Part shown: positions 21,603 to 34,040 of the stretch, in pieces
Layout: each line of letters opens with the position of its first letter
How positions within the stretch are numbered: the first letter of the stretch is position 1
DNA from: Dactylorhiza incarnata
Lineage: Eukaryota; Streptophyta; Magnoliopsida; Asparagales; Orchidaceae
Direction: 5' to 3'
NCBI GenBank assembly: GCA_033032865.1
Contig: JAWHQI010000268.1
Location: 248,001 to 312,000, forward strand
Length of the DNA stretch: 64,000 bases
Program-made: the position numbers and the translations under genes
The notes under the pieces: generated by a model
Seen by the model: only the letters and a program-made list of their open reading frames with translations
What the model was told of the DNA's origin: nothing
Databases searched by the model: none

Positions 21603-23052
21603 TGACGCAGGACAAATGTAGCAAAGATATAGGTCAACCTAGAATGACTAAATAAATTATAAATTTGTCTGACGGCTAAACTTGCAATAATGTGAATTAT
21701 AAATAATATAACACGATAATCACAATTGGACAAAGTTTGAAGTAAGAGAACAAGTAATGTATTACACATGCAAGAGTACTAGAAAATAAATATTTAAACA
21801 GACAAAACCAAGTCATTGGGTAATATTGACACTAATATTACATACTAATATTAAAAAAACAGTGAATTCACATGAGATTCAACAAGAAGAAATTACAACC
21901 ACTAAACAAACTCATAATAATTACGGGATAGAAGACCCCGATGAGATACCCGTGGCCGGAGAGGCAGCGGAAGACTGAATATAGACTTCCGGAGGGGATT
22001 CGAAGGACTGTATTGAACTGTTTGAGGGCTGGAATGGTGTTTTCTGGTGCTGGACTGAATTCCAAGGAGCCCGGAGGGGAAGTAGAAGGGTTGTAGGGGG
22101 CTATTTGAACAGGTTGAGTGGTGGCCGGGGCTGGTTGGAGATGGTCGTGGGGCTGCTGGACGTTGGCTGGGGTCTGTTGGGGGTGGCCGGTGGCTGTTGG
22201 AGGCTGGCTGGAGGTTGTGGAAGGGTTGGAGTAGGCTGCCAGCAGACTGGAATGAAGTGGGGAAGGCTTAGAGGGGGTCGAATTGGGTCCTGGAGGTGCT
22301 GGCAGGAAGCAGTGAGGGAAGGGGGGGCTTGGCAGGATGTGAGGGACTGGTTTTACAGCAGCCGGAGGAAGGGGGATGCAGGGAATGTTGCTGAATTCAG
22401 CGCCGAATAGGGCTTGGAATTGGCTGGAAATGTGAATATAGGGCCGTGGATGGCCAACAGTTGGCAATGGATACATGGGTAGTTTCTAGTGAGGGTTTAA
22501 AGGGAAAATGGGTGGTTATTTTATGGAGGGAGCTGTGTGAGGAGTTTGTAGGTAGTGGAGGGTAGTTATGGGTTTTATGGGTGGTGGGGAGTTGGTTACT
22601 TGGTAGTTATGACAGTTATGAGATAATGGCGGGTAGTTACTAGGAAGTTATGGGTAATTGAAGGAGGTGGTGGAGGGGATGTTGGCCGGCCAAGATGGTG
22701 GCCGGCGGCTTGGATGGTTGCTGGAAGAGAGGAAGGAGGGGGAAGGGAGGTGGCCGCGGCCAAGACAATACAAGGGGAGAGGAGTGTAGGCTTCACACCT
22801 AGTTTTTGACTTCGACATTGGGTGACCAAAGGCTGAATTTCTCTTCTTCAACTCTCAATGCCTTCTAAACGAGCCTTCTATCCATATTTATAGATTAAGG
22901 GGCTACCATGTACGGTCATGATTTTCCGATCATCATAGTCTCCAAAACACATTGAAATAATATTCAGAAAAATACAAAAAAATTACTAAAATTCATGCAA
23001 AATGAACAGCTCTAATCGTCAAACAGATCCTTCTGTGACGTGATCTCTATTA
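21603..23052 (-). repeat. 5' LTR (LTR B) of the minus-strand Ty3 element
   Basis: Homologous to LTR A over its whole length apart from the solo LTR. The outer terminal dinucleotide has changed, so on the plus strand it ends TA, not CA. Many differences from LTR A indicate an old insertion. Confidence 0.88.
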
Positions 23053-23057
23053 GTATG

Positions 23058-23256
23058 TGTTTTAAGTAAATGACACTTCTCATTATCATCAAAGGCATGT
23101 ACAATATACTCCTTATATAGAGGAGATGAGGAGTTGAGGGAGAATAAAAGATGTGTGACTAAAAGATCCTAAGAGATGAATGGGCCCAATGGGCCATAAT
23201 ACATACATGGGCAAAATACAATAAAAATAAGAGAGTATGTTAAGGATCCTTCAACA
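23058..23256 (-). repeat. 3' LTR of the minus-strand copia
   Basis: It is the partner of 28698-28906 and shares 'TCATTATCATCAAAGGCATG' and 'GAATGGGCCCAATGGGCCAT'. It is about 10 bp shorter because of small indels. Confidence 0.88.
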
Positions 23257-23383
23257 CTCCCCCGCAAGCTGGAGCATACAAGTGATAGGCACTAAGCTTG
23301 GAGAGAAACTGCCGGTATAGAGTGAGGCAGGGCCTTGGTGAGTATATCAGAAACTTGATCGGCCGCCGACACGTGTCGCAGGA

Positions 23384-26300
23384 TCAATCTTCGAAGTTGA
23401 CCTTTTCCCGGACAAAGTGACAATCAACTTCAATGTGTTTTGTGCGTTCATGAAACACGGGATTCTCAGCGATGTGGATATTAGCTTGATTATCACAAAG
23501 AAGAGCAGTCGGTGATGGAAGTTTAACGCCTAAGTCAGTCAAAAGAATCTCTAGCCATGTGAGTTCTGAAATAGCAGCAACCATAGAACGATACTCCGCT
23601 TCTGATGAGGAGCGAGCAACCACAGCTTGCTTCTTACTTCGCCGGGTAACCAAGTTTCCACCAAAATATGTGCAGTAATCACTAGTGGACCGACGATCAC
23701 CGAGGGACCCAACATAATCAGCATCACAATATGCAATGAGAGCCAACAAAGTAGAGGGCTTGTAAATCAATCCTTGTCCCGGAGAATTCTTCAAATATCT
23801 AAGAATACGCTCAACCGCCTGAAGGTGGGAGATTCGGGGAGCGTGCATGATGCGACTGACCACACCGACCGCAAAGGATACATCAGGTCGTGTGACAGTA
23901 AGATAGACGATTTTGCCACGAGGCGTCGATAATACTCTGGATTAGGAAGTAGTTGATCAGTGTCTGAGCCATGAGAAGAGAGTTGATGATTTGCATCCAT
24001 AGGCGTATCCACAGGCTTACACCCAGAGTAGCCTCCATCGTGAAGTAGATCGAGACAATATTTCCGCTGAGACGGAACAAGACCATCAGGACGTCGAGCT
24101 ATCTCAATCCCCAAGAAGTAGCGGAGCCAACCCAAGTATTTAGTTTGAAAATGGGATGATAAGTGTTTCTTGATTTGAGTAATGTCGAGAAGATCATCGC
24201 CTGTGACAAGGATATAATAAACATAAACCAGAAGAATCGCCGTGTCTGTCAGTCGTCGGCGAATAAACAAGGAAAAATCTGATGAGCTGCAGGTGAAGAA
24301 AAAATCGTGAACCACACGACTAAACTTATCAAACCATGCTCGTGGAGACTGTTTGAGGTCATATAGCGATTTCTTCAGATGACAGACGAGATACTCCCCC
24401 GTGGTTGCATACCAGGAGGTTATTGCATATATACAGTCTCCACAAGATCGTCGTTAAGAAAGATATTTTTGATGTCAAGTTGATGCGGCGTCCACTGACG
24501 ATGGACAACAAGAGAGAGTAGACACGAACGGTATTGAGCTTCGCCACGGGAGAAAGGGTTTTCTCATAATCAAGGTCGTGTTGTTGAGTAAAACCGCGGG
24601 CAATAAGACGGGTTTTGAGGCGATCAATCATCCCATCAAGATGATGCTTCACAGTGAAGACCCACTTATAGCTAACCGTGGAATTGTTAGGGGGAAGGGG
24701 AACAAGGTCCCACATGTGATTGGCCCATAGTGGAGTCATTTCCTCATCTTTTGCCGCCCGCGAATCAAGATGTTGAAGAGCTTCCTGCACAGAAGAGGGA
24801 GTGAAAATAGAAAAGGAGGACGCAAACTTGCGCACATTGGAGGAGAGATGGTGCAAGGAGACATAATTCGAGAGAGGATGCGCGGTGGAGGGTGTGGCCG
24901 AATCAGCAGTCGGCGGAGTATCAGTAGTAGACGAGGGTTGTCGCGGGGAACCGAATCTAGTATAGAGGCGAGAGTAGACATGGAGAGGAGGAGCCGAGGC
25001 AGGCGGCGGTGTCGGTAGTAAAAGTGGTAAAGGAGAGTTAGTAGGAACAAGAGGACGTGGGAGATCAGGAGGGGGCGTTGACGTGGTGACGAATGGATGG
25101 AAATACTAGTTTTCCAGGAAAGTTACATCAGCAGACGTGATCAGCTTCCCAGTGGAGGGAGAGTATCAGACATAGCCCTTCTTGGTGCGCGAATACCCAA
25201 CGAACATGTAGCGAGTAGCACGAAGGGCCAACTTGTCAACGGGAGGACCCAGATGATGAATGAAGCACGCAACCAAAGACCCGTGGGGTCAGAGGGAAGG
25301 GAGGTCGGTTAAAAAATAAGAGAGAGAAGGGCGTCGCAAATTGGAGAACTGATGAGGGCATGTGGTTGATGAGATAACAAACAGTGGAGACAACGAAATT
25401 CCAATATGTAGTGAGGACCTGTATCTGTAATAGGAGAGACCGAGCCACTTCGAGAAGGTGGCGGTTCTTCTGCTCAGCAACACCATTCTGTTAGGTGTAT
25501 ACGCACAGGAGGTTTGGTGGACGATGCCCAACGAGGTGCAAAATTCCTGAAAAACATACCCGGTGTATTCGTGCGCATTATCAAGGTGAAATTTTTTTAT
25601 AGTGCGGGAAAATTGCATTTGGGTTTTTGCAGTAAAGGAGCGAAAAATGGACATAAACTTAGAGCGGTCACGCATCATATATAACCAAGTCATGCGTGAA
25701 TAATCATCAATAAACATAATAAAGTAGCGATAGGCGATAGCCATAATAACGATTTTATAGGGACCCCAGATATCATAATGTACTAAATCAAAAGGAGCAG
25801 CGCTCCGAGTACAATAGGGAGGGAAAACAGAGCGATGATGTTTCTCATAGATACATGATTCTTAATCAAAAGAAGAAAAGCGGAAATCGGGAAGACCCTT
25901 CTGGAGGATCGGGAGAGAAGCATGGCCAAAACGTCGGCGTCAGTCGATAGAGCTGACGGAGGAGAGAGCGGAAACGGGGAGATCTAAGATGTAGAGCCCG
26001 ATGGAAAACCTCCCTTTATCAATGATATTCCGCGTCTGTCGATCCTGCACAATAAAGGAGGAAGAGAAAAAAGTGATTAAGCAGTCATGATCTTGTGTGA
26101 GACGGCTAACAGAAAATAGATTAAAGTGAAAGCCATGAACATAAAGAACAGTGCGCAGCGAGAGAAAGGGAGTTAGTAACACATTGCCAGAACCAGTAAT
26201 AGGAGTACTGTCGCCATTAGCCACTGTGATGAACTTTGCACACCGAGAGTCCAAGTACTGAGAGGGCCTCTGTGGAGTGATGTGGTTGGTGGCACTAGAG

Positions 26301-27355
26301 TCCACAATCCAAGATGGACTATGGGTGAGGCAGGAGATACCTTCATTGGAGACGGAGGCACCAAAGGGAGAAGGGCAGGAGATCATCCTGCGAAGAAGCT
26401 GGAGTTTCTCCCGTAAGGTGTTGATGTCGGAGCGGGAAGTGGAAGAAGCATCAACAGTAGGGGAGGCATGCGGCAGAGAGCGAGCATGTGGCAGAGGAAA
26501 TCCATGTTTCTTAAAGCACACCACCTCAGTATGGCCGTCCCGACCACAATAAGTACATAGGCAGGAGGTATGTCCCTTAGAACGATTTCGACCATCACGC
26601 CCACCACTTAGGGAACCAGAGCGGCCACCACAAGTAGGAGAGGGCGGAGGCCTGTGATCAGAGCCACGATGTTACAGAACTGGAGGAGAAGGTAGCGGAA
26701 GAGCAGGTGGCGGCATCACCTTGAGCAGTATAGAGCAAACATTGGACAGTGTAGGGATAGTAAGAGATGAGAGGATGTGTGCGCGGACACTGTGCAGATG
26801 AGGAAGAACCCGAGCCATCATTAAGGCAATACCGACAGCTTCCTTCTGAGCCCGTTAAGCGGCTAAATCCAGTGTTGGGGGCTGATGTTGAATCTAAGCC
26901 TCAACAAGAGTCTTAGATTGGGCTATATAGGAGGTGAGATCCCCATTCGCGCCTGGGTCGAGATGTTGAAAGGCTGTGAAGATATCAAATAAGTGTTGGA
27001 GACTGTCCTTGCCAGAGTAAAGAGAGTGGAGCTCATCCCACATAGCTTTGGCAATCTCATGGTACATAGTCATCCGATACGATTCACCGTCCATGGAGTT
27101 CAAGATCCAAGATTGGACATGGCCATCATCGCGAATCCATTGCTCGATTGACTCGGCAGGAGGGGCACGGGTGAGATGATGAAGTAAACCTATGGTCTGA
27201 AGAATACGGCGCACTAAGTACAGCCATTCCACAAAGTTCTTCTTGCCGGCAAATGAGATAATAGTAATCCGGAGTTCATCCCGAGCATCAGGAAGAGGAG
27301 CCGGAGCAAGGTCCGGAAGACTCGAGGAAGCATGAGCAATATTCGTTCCCATCAT
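23384..27355 (-). pseudogene. Copia gag-pol, frameshifted and catalytically changed
   Basis: Blocks on the minus strand: gag (27355-26894); CCHC-type knuckle CSYCGRDGHTEVVC-like and protease with SWIVDSSATNHIT (about 26607-25940; the usual DSGA is DSSA); integrase (25744-25236), where FIDDYSRMTW and HLDNAHEY are present but a one-base deletion shifts the frame before the catalytic Glu segment; RT (24856-23791), where the YVDD box reads VYVYYILVTGDD; RNase H (23863-23384) with CDADYVGS, SSSEAEY and HIEVDCHFVREK. It is the dead polyprotein of a Ty1-type element. Confidence 0.9.
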
Positions 27356-27398
27356 CCCAAGGGAAGGAAGGGCTTGCAGTAGGATGAGGCGCAGTCAC

Positions 27399-27998
27399 CT
27401 ATGTTGCACCGACACTTCAAATTGCCCAGCGTGTCGGTGTCGGACTCTCCGACACTCATCGGACTCTCCGACACTCTCCGACACTTCAGAACACTATAAA
27501 GGTCACTATGTGTGATGTTTTATTTTTAAAATTTAGGTACTATATTGAACAATGACTCAATAAAGATTCTTCTAGAATTTATCCATACAAGGATAGTGAA
27601 ATCATTCAAGAAACCAAAAAATGCTTTAGGAACTTTCCTAACATTGAGGATCGCACCAAGGTGAATTTAGAGTACGCAAATTTTGCTTATATAAATGGAG
27701 AATTTAGATAATTTGATTCAGTTCACAGTCGATCTTCGATGGATCATAAGGCTTGGTAGGTTATTCATGGTGCAAGTACACCTATGCTACAAAGTTTAGC
27801 CATAAAGCTTCTTGCACAACCATCTTCTTCATCATGTGTCGAGAGGAATTGGAGAACGTACTCCTTCATAATTATAAAAAATAAATATTTAATACACGTG
27901 TCCCAGCGTGTCGGAATATGGTGTTTTTTGAGAATTAACGAGTCGCGTGTCGTGTCGTGTCGCGTCGCGTGTCGCGTGTCGGTGTCGGTGCAACATAG
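27399..27998 (+). mobile_element. 600-bp hAT element with perfect TIRs and TSD
   Basis: The 17-bp inverted repeats CTATGTTGCACCGACAC / GTGTCGGTGCAACATAG are perfect, and the 8-bp TSD GCAGTCAC is identical at 27391-27398 and 27999-28006. Inside, 27760-27880 (+) keeps the end of a hAT dimerisation domain (HGASTPMLQSLAIKLLAQP, then SSSSCVERNWRTYS). It is therefore an internally deleted autonomous element. Subterminal GTCGGTGTCGG/GTCGCGTGTCG repeats lie at both ends. Confidence 0.93.
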
Positions 27999-28697
27999 GC
28001 AGTCACAATAGGAGAGGTCACCCAAGTCGGAGGCAGGGGGTCCGGGCGAACAACAACCAAGGAGGGCTGACAAGCACAAAGACCGGTGGGCACCCAGGGC
28101 GAACAACAATTCCTGGCGGACAAAAAGGGGGCGTGGGCCGGGCGGACAGCAAGGGTCTGGGCGGGTCACACAACAGAAGTCAGCGAGCACCCGGGGCGCG
28201 CGAGCAGAGGTGGGCTTGAACAGAGTCGGGCGCGGACATACACCGGCTGGGCGGTCACCGCGAAGCGGTCAGCAAAGGAGGCGCGGTAACACATCAGAAG
28301 TCAGTGGGCACCCGGGGCGCGCAAGCAGAGTCGGGCGCGGACATACACTGGCTAGGCAGACACCGCAAAGTGGTCAACAGAGGAGGGCGCGTGGTCAACA
28401 AGGAGAGCCCGCGCGGACAGAGGTAGGGGAGCGTGGGCACGCACAAAAATGGGTCCCAGCAAGCAACAAAAAATTCTATAAAGCCGAGACGAGGAGGGCC
28501 AAGAGGAAGTCCTGAAAGGAGCAGAAGTCACCACGTGCGGGCACAGGGGAGAGAGACCGCACGATAGGAGGTGCGGTCACAAGCAGGGACAGGCGGTCAC
28601 CACGGGCGGGCACAAGAAAGAAAGACCGCACTAGAGGAGATACGATCATAAGCAGGGAGAGGCGGTCACATGTCGTGGACCCGTACCTCTGATACCA

Positions 28698-28906
28698 TGT
28701 TATAAGTAAATGACACTTCTCATTATCATCAAAGGCATGTACAATATAGTATATACTACTTATATAGAGGAGAGGAGAAGGAGTTGAGGGAGAATACAAG
28801 ATGTGGGACTAAAGGATCCTAAGAGATGAATGGGCCCAATGGGCCATAATACATACATGAGCAAAATACAATAAAAATAAGAGAGTATGTTAAGGATCCT
28901 TTAACA
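28698..28906 (-). repeat. 5' LTR of the minus-strand copia
   Basis: TG/CA ends, preceded on the plus strand by TCTGATACCA, the complement of the tRNA-iMet primer site. Confidence 0.9.
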
Positions 28907-30432
28907 ATATGGATACAACAAAATGATTACTTCATTTATGTTCAACATTTTCAACATGTCAGCTTATAGAGGATATCCTCGGTTTTTATTTGGAGACAAT
29001 GTCATTTACTGAGATGGAGTAATCTTAAGTTTGATTAGAATCATGAGATTGATGTCGTAGTTGACATCCACGCCAATACACCATGCAGATAAGACAGAAT
29101 TCATAAAAAATCCTGCTACATTGGAGAGATTGGATTGCGAAGGATTTATCACAGCTTCTTCCTGACATCTAACATCGGATCATTGAAGATTTTTTGTCTT
29201 GAGATAAGGCTCTCTCACTTGGGGAAATTGATGCAGACAGAGTTTGATATTGATATTTTTATGTATCTTTTTAATTAGTTCTAGATGATTGATTATTTAT
29301 GATTTTTTTATTTTGATGACGTAGTATTGTATGTCAATGTTACTTTTTCATGGAACATCTTTATTTGGATTAGATAGAGGCTGATTGTTCGTGTTTGATT
29401 TGGTCTAGGAAAAGTTTTCATTCTCATTTTCTTTCATCATATGTGGGATGGATCTTTTGTTATTACTTCAGCAACCTTGGTTTAGTTGGTTACTTGGTTA
29501 TATCTTTGTGATGGAGATCGGCAGCCCACATACGTTTATTCCCGCAGGAGGCGGTCATCCGCTACCCGTTTGGACGATCTGAATCCACGGATGGTCGTTT
29601 CGACTTTGTTTCATGTATTTATTTATTATTTTCGAGTTGTATTTGACATCCGATCAGTCCAGATAGTATGAGCCGTCTGATTCGAGTGTCCTAGTTGTAT
29701 TTGTCTATTTATACGCGTGCATGCTGCTACTCTGGGGTTCGAGGTTTTGATTCAGTTTCAGAAACCGACGGTCTTCTCTTCATGGTGCGACTCCAGGAGA
29801 CCCCCTTAGTTTGATTCCTAGGGTTTTTATTCTCCTTACAGTTATCTACACCCACTACTTCGTCGCCCAACCCTGTTTCTTCCTCCACCCGCATCCCGCG
29901 TTCCTATCCTCCACCAACTGTCACGCATACGCCCCTTACCACCCGTCGCATCCCCTCCCAGCCACTCGACCCCCCTTCCCCAACCCACAACGCCCCTCTC
30001 CTCACAGCCCCATCAGTCACTAGCCTTGTCGACCTTTCCCCGCCCATCGCCGGTATTTCACAGTCATGATTTCCCCCATCCTGCTGTCGTCCATCACCCC
30101 ACGGGCATTTCCTCCTCCAGTCGACTTCCCCTTCGTCTGTTGTAGCCCTCCTTACCATCTCCCGAGGCGCCTCCCTCACCCACGACCACCCACCACCCTT
30201 TCCTCCTTATTCCCCTCTTCTAGCCACAATTCCACAAGCCTCGACGGCCCATGCCCTCCTCCAGCCACACGCCGACCCCTCTTCCCACAACCTTAAGCCC
30301 CACCCTAGCCATCCTTGTTCCCCCCATCGGCCACATGCATCCCCAGTTGGAGCAAGTAGACCTTAAATCTCTGTCATTGCCACATTTCGCCGCCGCCTGC
30401 GCACGTAAGTCGTATTTTCGTGTTCTATTCTT
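28907..30432. other. Intergenic or unrecognised gene 5' region
   Basis: 28907-29480 is AT-rich with no clear feature. 29486-29800 resembles plant promoter/leader sequence, and 29850-30330 is a C/T-rich stretch whose Pro/Ser-rich ORFs look accidental. A CACGTAAGTCG donor-like site stands at about 30402, after a short frame LEQVDLKSLSLPHFAAACA. This could be a host first exon split from the 31319 exon by the retroelement, but I have no homology to prove it. Confidence 0.3.
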
Positions 30433-31255
30433 CTACTATTGTGCACATGGACTATATTTTACTGGATCCGCACGTTTAAAGTGCTCATCCCTAGTTATCC
30501 CGTCAATGGGATCCGTACGTTTAAAGTGCTCATCCCTAGCTATCCAGTCTATGGGATCCACACGTTTGAAGTGCGGGACCTCAAAGGCCCTGTTGAGCGC
30601 GGTGGGAGGCAAAGGCGCATGTTGGTTGTGACCGGATTCGGCGTAAGAATCCGATCCCGGGAGTCGTGAGGGGCTGGTCCAGGCAAGCGGTGCGGGCCTG
30701 GACCCTCGCCATCAGCGAGGCTAGCGCTTCCTGTTGCGCGTCGAGAGAGAGAGGATTCGGAGGCGTCAGGAGAGGCGTTGGCCATCGAACGGTGACTAGC
30801 ATGCAATGCCATGGCATAGAAAATAATTGGACCGAAGGTAGGTGATGTGTAATGCGGCCGGAACGGCAAATTGGACCAGATTGTTAGAACTAGGAGAGGA
30901 AGAGTCGCCGTTACATTGTACGGTATCGAAGAGGAGGAGGGGGAGGAGAAGAGCAGGGAGATGGAGGAAACCGGCTTTATTAGCCGGCCCTAGGTATTCT
31001 TAATTTTCATCCAATATAAAGTCCAAGCACACATCATTGTCCTTATATACATGGACAAAGTCAAAAACGTAAAAAGAGCAATGCATAAATTTAAACACAA
31101 GAAATAAAACAAGCTGGAATTAAACATAAACATGCTCCCACAACCTGGTGCTCTCCCGTCACCCGTGGTTCGTCACTCGTTCCCGTCTCCGGTTGTTTGC
31201 GGTGTGAGTAGAGATGCCACTCGCGGCCCGCCTCGCCTTCCGCCCATACATAACA
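30433..31255 (-). mobile_element. Truncated LTR retroelement: 5' LTR, leader and start of gag
   Basis: The LTR is 30882-31255 (minus strand TGTTATGTATGG ... TTCTAACA). A leader follows, then from about 30817 a frame with LDAQQEALASLMARVQ and then PHFKRVDPIDWI, a typical gag opening (F.G.DPIGWI). The coding part breaks off in a short tandem repeat of about 45 bp (GGATCCGCACGTTTAAAGTG, three copies from about 30465 to 30590). No partner LTR was found. Confidence 0.65.
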
Positions 31256-31318
31256 GTTCCACTGGTATTTTTTTTCACATGCTTCTTTAATGAGATATAT
31301 TTTTATGTTTTACTGCAG

Positions 31319-31408
31319 ATGCATCGGTCTCAATGAAAGCTCCTGGAACTATTATCACTGGTCCAGCCCAAGGAGGCAGCAAGTTTGCAGTATGAATAGC
31401 AACTGCTG
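31319..31408 (+). other. Orphan exon-like segment
   Basis: It is preceded by a good acceptor (TTTTACTGCAG) and followed by CTG|GTAAAT. One frame reads ASVSMKAPGTIITGPAQ and a little further, then ends at TGA 31392-31394. It looks like a real terminal or penultimate exon of a plus-strand gene whose upstream part is separated or destroyed by the adjacent retroelement. I do not recognise the protein. Confidence 0.3.
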
Positions 31409-32055
31409 GTAAATTTCCGTGTCTTCAGAATCGTCTTCATTTGCTATCATTTGATGGAATACGATTTCTGTTGAGCGCAGAAGGGATTTTATGTATCTAG
31501 ATTTCTGAATTAGTTAGTCCCCCTCTGTAACTTTAGTTGCCTCCTTTTTTACTTCTTTAGTGATCTGTTGATTTCTAAGATGCATTTCTTCCATTCTCAG
31601 ATTACTTCCCTTTTTTTTGTTCAAACTGCAATTTGCAAATTAGGTATATATATATATATTTGTACATGTTTTTAGTACTTGTAAAGTTTAGTTTCTTTTA
31701 TTTGTATAATCCTACACTCATTTTATCTTCAGTCCTCTTAGAATCTGAACACAATGAAAACAAAAACTGTCTAGGTTAAATTTGTGATAAGATGCATGTT
31801 TAATCAGTTAGGGACTAGAAAGCACTTTGTTGAATCCATTAATTTGTTGGAAGACGCTAATATGAAATTCAAATTCCACACTCTTCGCTAAAATTTCCTC
31901 AAAAGTGATAACTTTATTTTCACACACAAATGAGTTTAAATTAAATAATCATTTTGTTAAACTTGTAGTATATCTGTTGGCAACCACTTGAGCCATTGGA
32001 TGAAAATACAGCATGCACTTTGTGTACAATCTGTTGGTAATTAAATGCAAATTTA

Positions 32056-32220
32056 GGCTCTGTTTGGTACTTTATTTTTTTCTCTGTTTGATAAACCTCC
32101 ATTTTTTAGCTCTGGTGCGGCGGAAAAGGTCAAAATCTTCATTTTGAGCTCCATTTCTCACCAAAGGGTGAGATCTCTATTTCTCATTGGAGCCACCGGC
32201 ACTCCTCCCCAAACGGGGCG
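32056..32220. mobile_element. Tourist-like MITE, 165 bp
   Basis: Ends GGCTCTGTTTGG and CCAAACGGGGCG with a TTA target duplication on both sides (32053-32055, 32221-32223), as for PIF/Harbinger-derived MITEs. The interior differs from the other family in this window. Confidence 0.78.
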
Positions 32221-32223
32221 TTA

Positions 32224-33239
32224 AGCAAAATGTCTCATATTTATACTTCTTAAATAAAAGAATATCAAAAATTTTAAGTGTGGCCTTAAGTAAAATGTCT
32301 CATATTTATACTGCTTAAATAAAAAAATATCAAAATTTAAAGTGTGTGAATGCATGCTACGGATATCTATTTGGGAAAGAAGATGTGCTGAGAATTTTGT
32401 AGTGGTAACTTTAGATTTGGATTGTGATGTAATTGGATTTTTTAATATTTCACATTTTCTGAGAAGGCAAATGCATCAAGTTCTGGTTTAAGATTAAAGT
32501 ATGGGAAGTTGATTGTTGGCAATTTTATGCTCATCACTGTTGTGTGTTTGCATAGTTGTTTTGGAAGAGTGCTAATTATGGTATCAATCCTATGCTAACA
32601 AGTATTCCAGCTTCCACACATTTTCTTTATATGTTCAAGTTCTTCCTGTGCCTATTTCTATGGATAATTGTTGCATCCTTTTTGCCATTAACAGAGGCTG
32701 AGGTCCATAGCACTAATATTAGTTTAAAGGAGCTCTAGCTCCTTGGTTTCTGATTTGCTATCTTTAATATCTATGAATTACTATTTATTTGGCTAGTCCA
32801 CTCAACAAAATGTTGTTTTTCATGTTTTCACATTGTTTACTTTTACCATGTAAATCAAAGCATAAAACTTCGTCTCATTACAGTAATTAATGACAGAATT
32901 TTCAATCACAGCGTGTTTATATCACTCATCAACATTGACTTCACATTTTTTTTGTATTTGTTATGAAGATGCTTACAAAAAGCAGGGTGCTTAGTGCTTT
33001 GGTGTTTGTTCTTTTTCCTGAGGATATAATACCAATTGGTGAGTGAGAAATGTATTAAGTTAAGTGAAAACTTCTATCAATAGAGGTATTGTTTAGAAGA
33101 TAAAGAACTTCAGAATTAGTAGAGCAAAGAATGATTATGTGATACGCAATTTAGTTAAGACGATATTAGCAATTAACAATCTTAAAAGATAAAAAGATAT
33201 TAGGCATGATAGGTTTTAAGTACTTCGATCAATTATTTA
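32224..33239. other. AT-rich intergenic sequence
   Basis: I see no coding or repeat structure beyond the short near-duplicate phrase 'TAAGTAAAATGTCTCATATTTATACT' style sequence at about 32223 and 32286 (63 bp apart). The ORF at 32556-32738 has a hydrophobic stretch but no context to support a gene. Confidence 0.4.
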
Positions 33240-33700
33240 AAAGAATGTTGATATAGAAATCTAGAGTTCAGACCGAGGGCAGTACCATTCTATATGAGGA
33301 TATATGGAGACTTGAAGGTAAATCTTATAAAACCTTAATTAGGCCGACAATGCTGTGTGGAACTGTGCGGAGCAATAGAAAATCATTGATATCTAAATTA
33401 AGTGTAGCAGATATAATGAGAGTGACGGTTATCACTGATAAAATAGTAATAAATAGATTTAAGTGATTCGGACACGTAGTACGAAGGTTAGGAAATCCGC
33501 CAATTAGACAAGTACATAGAGTTTAATGTCGAAAGATTAGTTAGTGGTAGACCCAAATAACACGAATGAAAGTTGTTCAAAATGATTTTAGTACTCTACA
33601 TGAACAAATGAAAAATGATTATACATAATGCTATCAAGGAATGAGAAAAATAAGATCTTATTGGATCAAAGGAAGTTCTTTCTCCATCTTTGTAATTATT
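33240..33700 (+). pseudogene. LINE reverse-transcriptase C-terminal remnant
   Basis: Broken frames spell YGDLKVNLIKP, ITDKIVINRFK, FGHVVRRLGNPPIRQVHRV and KVVQNDFSTLHEQMKN. These match the tail of plant non-LTR retrotransposon pol (LKGKFYR...MLYGTECW...RWFGHV.RRP..APVR...KTW...V..D). Many stops are present; only the 3' part of an old 5'-truncated copy remains. Confidence 0.6.
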
Positions 33701-34040
33701 TTGAGCGCGTCTAATTTTCGATCTTGTTGTTGGTGTGCGTGTTTATTGCGGTGAGGAGAAAGCACTTGAGCAGAATAACTTGATTTCTCTCATCTCACAG
33801 TGCTATTGTGGCAAATTCATGTGCAGGTGCTCAAGTTTTGAATGTGAGACCCATAACAGTTACCAACTCCTCATTGTGTACTATTTTAATTATATTTTAC
33901 TTTTTAAATTTAAGATCCTTACATTGACATGATATGCATTTTTGTTGGAGCATTTTATAATGCATTGCTCGTCGTCCTGTGCTTCATAAATTACACCATC
34001 AGCAGCATCATTAGACTTATCCCAACTATGTGACAATGTT

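Larger units (their letters stand above)
17715..23052 (-). mobile_element. Ty3/gypsy element with large LTRs, mostly deleted inside
   Basis: It is flanked by a perfect 5-bp TSD GTATG (17710-17714 and 23053-23057). On the minus strand, LTR B (21603-23052) is 5', followed by a TGGTATCAGA primer site (complement of 21590-21599). Next come 2.1 kb of internal sequence with only the integrase C-terminus recognisable, a GGGGGG polypurine tract (complement of 19447-19456) and LTR A (17715-19446). The internal region is far too short for gag-pol, so the copy is non-autonomous. Confidence 0.9.
23058..28906 (-). mobile_element. Ty1/copia element, decayed
   Basis: LTRs are at 23058-23256 and 28698-28906. 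On the minus strand the order is LTR - primer site TGGTATCAGA (complement of 28688-28697) - GC-rich leader - gag - zinc knuckle - protease - integrase - RT - RNase H - polypurine tract GCGGGGGAG - LTR. The flanking 5-mers are GTATG (23053-23057) and ATATG (28907-28911), a TSD with one change. Its left border coincides with the TSD of the Ty3 element at 17715-23052. A 600-bp hAT element sits in the leader. Confidence 0.92.
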
